A stretch of 64,000 bases of DNA from Sulfuritalea sp. (lineage in GTDB: Bacteria > Pseudomonadota > Gammaproteobacteria > Burkholderiales > Rhodocyclaceae), in assembly GCA_023229545.1 (NCBI GenBank), contig JALNZB010000002.1, positions 62,001 through 126,000 of the forward strand, in the 5' to 3' direction. A program made the translations under genes and the position numbers. Shown in pieces: positions 59,515 through 64,000 of this stretch. Under the pieces are notes generated by a model that worked only from the letters and a program-made list of their open reading frames with translations, had not been told where the DNA came from and did no database searches. Within the stretch, counting starts at the first letter, position 1. Every line of letters starts with the position of its first letter.

Positions 59515-59715
59515 GCCGAACGAAGCTGTAGAAAAACTCTTTTCATCCCCGCATTCTGCTGTGAACCATCCGGGATATCAAGTGTCATAGGTGGGTCTCT
59601 TTCGGAAAGTCTGCCATGGCCCGCTACAAACACATCGACACCAGCCCGCGCTTCATTGCCGTTGATCTGCCCTGTGGGAGTACCGACATGGATTCATCAT
59701 TGGCCAATGATAACC
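59515..59715 (+). mobile_element. 5' remnant of an IS1182-like element
   Basis: At 59616 a frame begins MARYKHIDTSPRFIAVDL, the conserved N-terminus of IS1182-family transposases, then departs from the family at once and stops within 16 codons. The upstream GTAGAAAAACTCTTTTCATCC may be the left IS end. No transposase remains. Confidence 0.6.
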
Positions 59716-59842
59716 ACTAGCCGAAGGCAAGGGCTAACCCGCGAGAGCCTGTCTGGAGGAAGCCGGAGTGCAAAGGTGCGAGGCGACGGACAGAAACTGC
59801 ATAGAAATCAAACGTTACTGGCTCGATTTCCCTGCCCTCATG

Positions 59843-59866
59843 AATAGTCGGCGCTGGCGGTACGGC
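59843..59866 (+). repeat. Dispersed 22-base repeat, copy 12 (left of mazEF)
   Basis: Full match. It separates the IS remnant from the mazEF promoter. Confidence 0.8.
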
Positions 59867-59960
59867 GATCAGCCGAGCAGCCGTCCCGCGCTGGCCTGTG
59901 TAGCCCTCGCCCCCCCCACCGGTGCGAAAACAGCAGCGGGCGTTGACCCCATGCACTACG

Positions 59961-59984
59961 ATGTTTAAACTGATGTCTAAACAT
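59961..59984. promoter_or_regulatory. Inverted repeat upstream of mazE
   Basis: ATGTTTA and TAAACAT form a perfect seven-base inverted repeat with ten bases between, ending 17 bases before the mazE start. It also contains GTTTAAAC. It is a likely autoregulatory operator of the antitoxin. Confidence 0.55.
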
Positions 59985-60001
59985 TACCTCAGGAGAAGAT
60001 C

Positions 60002-60253
60002 GTGACCGTGGCCGTGCTCGATATCAAGCAGTGGGGCAACAATCTGGGTGTCCGTTTGCCTGCGGCGGTGGCCCGCGCAGCGCATCTCAGCGTCGACCAG
60101 CGGGTTCGCGTGTCGGTGGAAGGTGCGCAAGTGGTCATCACGCCGCTTGCCGACACGCCGCTGACGCTGGATCAGCGACTCGCGCAGTTCGATCCGGCGC
60201 GGCATGGCGGCGAAGCGATGGCCAGCGAGCGGTTGGGCGTCGAGCGGTGGTAG
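60002..60253 (+). CDS. mazE: MazE/AbrB-type antitoxin
   Basis: The 83-residue protein has the SpoVT/AbrB swapped-hairpin fold: DIKQWGNNLGVRLPAAVARAAHLSVDQRVRVSVEGAQVVITP, then an acidic toxin-binding tail. The GTG at 60002 has an AGGAG ribosome site. Its stop lies inside the start of the mazF gene. This toxin-antitoxin pair is bounded by direct copies of the dispersed repeat at 59843 and 60686. Confidence 0.92.
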   Translation: MTVAVLDIKQWGNNLGVRLPAAVARAAHLSVDQRVRVSVEGAQVVITPLADTPLTLDQRLAQFDPARHGGEAMASERLGVERW

Positions 60254-60645
60254 CCAAAAAGCCTTCCGTATCGGCAAAGCGCAGCCTTTGGGTACCAGAT
60301 CGCCAGGACATCATCTGGATCGACTGCAACCCTCAAGTTGGCCGCGAAATGCGTGACATCCATCCCTTTCTGGTGCTCTCCCCCGGCATTTTCAACGACA
60401 AAACCTCGCTGGTCATCGGGCTGCCCATGACCACGGCGGCCTATAACGTCGACAACCCCTTCGCCGTGGCCGTCGGTCCGGCAAAGGGCCGCAAGGCGGA
60501 GCAGACCAGTTATGTGCTTTGTCACCAGCCAAAATCTTTCGATTGGCGCTTGCGTGGCGCCAAACCACACCCGCTCGGAAGATTGCCGGATATCCTGCTG
60601 GCCAAGGTGTGTGAATGCCTGAACCAGATAGTCCGGCTGGCCTGA
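60247..60645 (+). CDS. mazF: MazF/PemK-family endoribonuclease toxin
   Basis: This 132-residue toxin has WVPDRQDIIWIDCNPQVGREMRDIHPFLVLSPGIFNDKTSLVIGLPMTT, which holds the Arg of the MazF active site in QVGREMRDIHP, and a later YVLCHQPKSFDWRLRGAKP with the usual S/T-x-D-WR region. An N-terminal basic extension of about 15 residues (AKKPSVSAKRS) is longer than in E. coli MazF. The GTG at 60247 overlaps the mazE end by seven bases. It appears intact. Confidence 0.92.
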   Translation: MVAKKPSVSAKRSLWVPDRQDIIWIDCNPQVGREMRDIHPFLVLSPGIFNDKTSLVIGLPMTTAAYNVDNPFAVAVGPAKGRKAEQTSYVLCHQPKSFDWRLRGAKPHPLGRLPDILLAKVCECLNQIVRLA

Positions 60646-60685
60646 AACGTGGACTAAAGATTCCAGGTTCGAATTTCTCTTTTGA

Positions 60686-60709
60686 AAAGTCGGCGCTGGC
60701 GGGACGGCG
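60686..60709 (+). repeat. Dispersed 22-base repeat, copy 13 (right edge of accessory block)
   Basis: Full match, 21 bases after the nodI-type stop and 41 after the mazF stop. Confidence 0.8.
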
Positions 60710-60729
60710 ATGCGAGAGCTGATACAGCC

Positions 60730-61641
<912 letters not shown>

Positions 61642-61861
61642 CTATCGGCCACCACGCGGCGCATTGCATATTCCCTCGAACGAGGCGGAAATTCTATCAG
61701 CCTGTCGGAGCTTCTTTGCCCGGAACGGCGGACAGACTGTCATGTCACGGCGTCGATAGCGCCGCCGTTACCCGCAAAAACAGGCAGAATACCCGCTTCG
61801 ACGCTGCGGATACTGATCGTGGTCTCAAGCCGCAAAATGATTGCCACTGAAGCCGACTTTC

Positions 61862-63619
61862 ATGCCTGAATTGTTTGGCGCGGACGATCCGTTTGGTTTG
61901 ATGAAGAGCGTCAATGCGGATCAGGGCGCTGCGGCTCGATCCAGCAAGCGGCCCGCTCCTTTGGTTCCCTGCCCCTATGGCGATCTGTCCTATCTTTTGA
62001 TCGAGGACTCCGAGACCATGCGCGTCTGGCTGCGCACCACGATTGCCAACGCGGGCGGAAAGAAGATCGACGTATCGGACAGTTACAACGATGCACTGTA
62101 TCGAATCCGCAGTCGGGGCAACTACGACGTGGTGCTGTGCGACTACATCCTTTCCGACAAGCGCGACGGTCAGCAACTGCTGGAAGAAGTCAGGCGGCAG
62201 AAGCTGCTGCCGCAATCCACCATCTGGATCATGATCACCGGCGAGCGCAAGTATGAGCAGGTCTTCTCCGCGGCCGAGCTGGCGCCGGATGATTATCTGA
62301 TCAAACCCATTACGCCCGCCTTGTTGCATGACCGACTCGGGACGGCCTGGGATCACCGCCAGGCATTGAAGGGGGTGACGGATTTGTTCGATGCCGGGCG
62401 CTTCGAGGACGCGCTGCTTTTGTGCCGGACCGGGTCAGACGGCAACCCCCGTCATGTCACCGGGTTTCAGCGTGTCGCCGGTGAATGCATGATGCATATG
62501 GAGCATTACAAGGAGGCCTATGAGCATTTCGAGTCCATCCTCGAAGCCAAGCCCACGTTGCCGTGGGCCAAGCTGGGCAAGGCGCGAGCCTTTTTTCACC
62601 TGGATCGATATGACGAAACTGCGGCCATCATCGAGGAGCTGGTGCACGACAATCCGGACTATCTGAAGGCGCACGATCTGCTGGCAAAGGTTCATGAACG
62701 CAAAGGCGATCTCGAAGCGACCAAGTCGCTGCTCAAGCTGGTATTGCAGAAGAACCCCAAGTCCCTGTCGCGCCAACGGGACATTGCCCGCATTGCGGTG
62801 GCCACCGACGACATGCAGACCGCTATCGACGCCTTTGCGCTGATGCATCAGCATGGTCGCGGATCGAGCTTTATTCGCCCCGGCGACTTTTCCAGCTATG
62901 CGTCCATGCTGATCAAAAGCGGGAGCAAGGCGGCGGGAGAACGACTGGATGCGCTTGCCAACAATTTGCGGGATTTCCACAAAAGCGATCCCGACTACAA
63001 CCTTTCCGCCAAAACGATCGACTATGCGACTGCGCTAAGCACGGGGAATCGCGGGGCGGCGACCGAGGCCTATCAGCAAATGCGACAGGCGCTCGAGTTC
63101 GCCAGGACGGGGGAGACCGAAGTCGATAGCGAGCAATCGATGTTCATGCTGGAGGCCGCAGTCGAAATGGGGGACGAGGAGACCGCGTGTCAGATGGCCC
63201 AGGTGCTCTATCAGGATCATGTCGGCAACGAGTCGATGGAAGGCCGCATCAAGCAAATGATGGTCGGCGGCGGTCTGGAGCGCCAGGTCTCCCAGATCGC
63301 AGAGGGCGCCACGGAGAATCTGAAGCGGATGAACGCCGCTGCGGCCAATCTGGCCAAGCATGGCGGTCTGCTGGAAGCGGTCGAGGAATTCGCCCGCCTG
63401 GTCGAAACCAACAAGAACATTGCGGTCTATCTCAACGCCGCCACCTGTATCGTCAAGTGCTTTGAGGATGTGGCTGCCGGGCAACTGGAAATGGATTCCA
63501 ACACCCGCAAGCGCCTGAACAATCGCATGCAGGGCTACCTCAATTTTGTGAACCTTCGCGACGCCGGAAGCCACCGCCTGGAACAGATCCGCAAGGCCTG
63601 GGCCGCTGTGGCGCACTAG
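61862..63619 (+). CDS. Response regulator with long TPR-like output region
   Basis: This 585-residue protein has a receiver domain (about 40-165) with LLIEDSETMRVWLRTTI, the phosphoacceptor Asp in YDVVLCDYILSDKRDG, and DDYLIKPIT. Tetratricopeptide-like helical repeats follow (about 180-320: LPWAKLGKARAFFHLDRYDETAAIIEELVHDNPDYLKAHDLLAKV), then further helical sequence to the end. There is no DNA-binding or enzymatic output, so it should signal by protein contact. The ATG at 61862 is used. A TTG seven codons upstream is less likely. No kinase is adjacent. Confidence 0.88.
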   Translation: MPELFGADDPFGLMKSVNADQGAAARSSKRPAPLVPCPYGDLSYLLIEDSETMRVWLRTTIANAGGKKIDVSDSYNDALYRIRSRGNYDVVLCDYILSDKRDGQQLLEEVRRQKLLPQSTIWIMITGERKYEQVFSAAELAPDDYLIKPITPALLHDRLGTAWDHRQALKGVTDLFDAGRFEDALLLCRTGSDGNPRHVTGFQRVAGECMMHMEHYKEAYEHFESILEAKPTLPWAKLGKARAFFHLDRYDETAAIIEELVHDNPDYLKAHDLLAKVHERKGDLEATKSLLKLVLQKNPKSLSRQRDIARIAVATDDMQTAIDAFALMHQHGRGSSFIRPGDFSSYASMLIKSGSKAAGERLDALANNLRDFHKSDPDYNLSAKTIDYATALSTGNRGAATEAYQQMRQALEFARTGETEVDSEQSMFMLEAAVEMGDEETACQMAQVLYQDHVGNESMEGRIKQMMVGGGLERQVSQIAEGATENLKRMNAAAANLAKHGGLLEAVEEFARLVETNKNIAVYLNAATCIVKCFEDVAAGQLEMDSNTRKRLNNRMQGYLNFVNLRDAGSHRLEQIRKAWAAVAH

Positions 63620-63800
63620 TCTTACTGTGTCAAATTAACTGAAACCCTGGGACGTCTATTTCGGACCTGTCCGCATCGGCAGCTTTAATGCACGGGAAAC
63701 CAGGGGGTAGCGCAACGACTACCTCACATTGGAACTGTAACCCATGTCCTTGAACCAAGTTGTTACCGATGTGCTTGACTCGTACAGGGAGCGCTTCTTT

Positions 63801-63832
63801 ACCTACTTTCTCACGCAAACAAGAAAGTAGGT
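63801..63832. repeat. Perfect 11-base inverted repeat
   Basis: ACCTACTTTCT pairs with AGAAAGTAGGT around ten bases. It could end transcription of the response-regulator gene, though it lies 180 bases after the stop. Confidence 0.6.
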
Positions 63833-63875
63833 CGCCTGCCGGGGCGAGTTCCGGCATCTCCACAACTACTACTGG

Positions 63876-63895
63876 ATTCCGGCTTTCGCCGGAAT
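63876..63895. repeat. REP-like element
   Basis: ATTCCGGC and GCCGGAAT pair around TTTC, within ACTGG and GACGG. This matches the common proteobacterial intergenic element read as HSGESRNP on the other strand. Confidence 0.65.
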
Positions 63896-63907
63896 GACGG
63901 AATCTCA

Positions 63908-63931
63908 AAAGTCGGCGCTGGCGACACGGCG
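63908..63931 (+). repeat. Dispersed 22-base repeat, copy 14 (window end)
   Basis: Full match, directly after the REP-like element. Confidence 0.8.
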
Positions 63932-64000
63932 CTCGTGGATTTCCGTAATGGCGCTTCAGCTTGGGAGGGCTATCATTCCGCGATTCTTCCGCCTGACGGT

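Larger units (their letters stand above)
59453..60001. other. 549-base region with insertion-sequence remnant, repeat and mazEF promoter
   Basis: No complete gene is seen. In order it holds a possible IS end near 59515, the first 18 codons of a transposase, a 16-base palindrome (59696-59711), unassigned sequence, a dispersed-repeat copy (59843-59866) and the mazEF operator. Confidence 0.6.
63620..64000. other. 381-base gene-free end region rich in hairpins
   Basis: No gene is seen up to the window edge. Two hairpin repeats and one copy of the dispersed repeat lie here. A minus-strand open frame (63630-63908) merely reads through the repeats (RHSGESRNP is the well-known translation of the REP-like element). 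Confidence 0.7.

Noticed and set aside
63630..63908. Minus-strand frame containing RHSGESRNP
   Set aside because: It is a translation of REP-like repeats, a known spurious protein type.

Overview
The window reads as a GC-rich (roughly 60-65 % by eye) betaproteobacterial chromosome, most likely a Rhodocyclales-type denitrifier or sulfur-metabolising relative. Grounds: the complete System I cytochrome c maturation cluster, gatCA divergent from mreBCD-mrdA-rodA-rlpA, aerobic HemF, NnrS, YeiH- and TauE-type sulfur exporters, and a YqjD/YqjE/YqjK set. The genus cannot be fixed from sequence reading alone. Coding density is very high and many adjacent genes overlap as ATGA or GTGA, so GTG starts are common.

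Layout. 0.1-6.3 kb: a PAS sensor kinase, three small genes of unknown role, and a two-component pair placed directly downstream of the ccm cluster. 6.3-12.7 kb: ccmABCDEFGHI on the minus strand. 12.7-16.2 kb: a polytopic membrane protein, a DUF2867 protein, a small HTH protein and a membrane-stress set (YqjD, YqjE, YqjK and a LETM1-like protein). 16.2-22.4 kb: xth, pyrE, a coiled-coil exported protein, gatB, and the overlapping folD-purE-hemF operon. 22.5-28.5 kb: stress and sulfur genes (SRPBCC-like, UspA, a 42-residue membrane peptide, an enlarged YeiH exporter, rhodanese, a kinase-USP fusion and a phosphoesterase). 28.6-33.1 kb: aroG, two membrane glycolipid-type enzymes, a cyclic-nucleotide-binding protein, and a DUF2249 gene with an FNR-type promoter. 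33.3-45.3 kb: dnaE, gatA, gatC, and the rod-shape cluster mreBCD-mrdA-rodA-rlpA. 45.3-55.5 kb: an ABC/lipoprotein-sorting/outer-membrane operon, DUF4395, TauE, nnrS, trmB, thiG and thiS. 55.6-61.6 kb: a nodJ-type permease and a nodI-type ATPase, separated by a 4.3 kb accessory block with a diguanylate cyclase and four toxin-antitoxin loci (yefM-yoeB, a decayed higBA, brnTA, mazEF) plus an insertion-sequence remnant. 61.8-63.6 kb: a response regulator with a TPR-like repeat tail.

The most distinctive signal is a short dispersed repeat: AGTCGGCGCTGGCG, two variable bases, then ACGGCG. I count 14 good copies in both orientations. Seven lie between genes and seven lie inside genes (ccmI, ccmF, a glycosyltransferase, gatA, rlpA, a DUF4395 gene, and a small exported-protein gene). 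There they add short in-frame peptides such as RR(L/T)ASADS, AV(S/A)PAPT or KVGAG. Direct copies also bound the accessory block between nodJ and nodI and bound the mazEF segment inside it, so the repeat marks the seams of the variable DNA.
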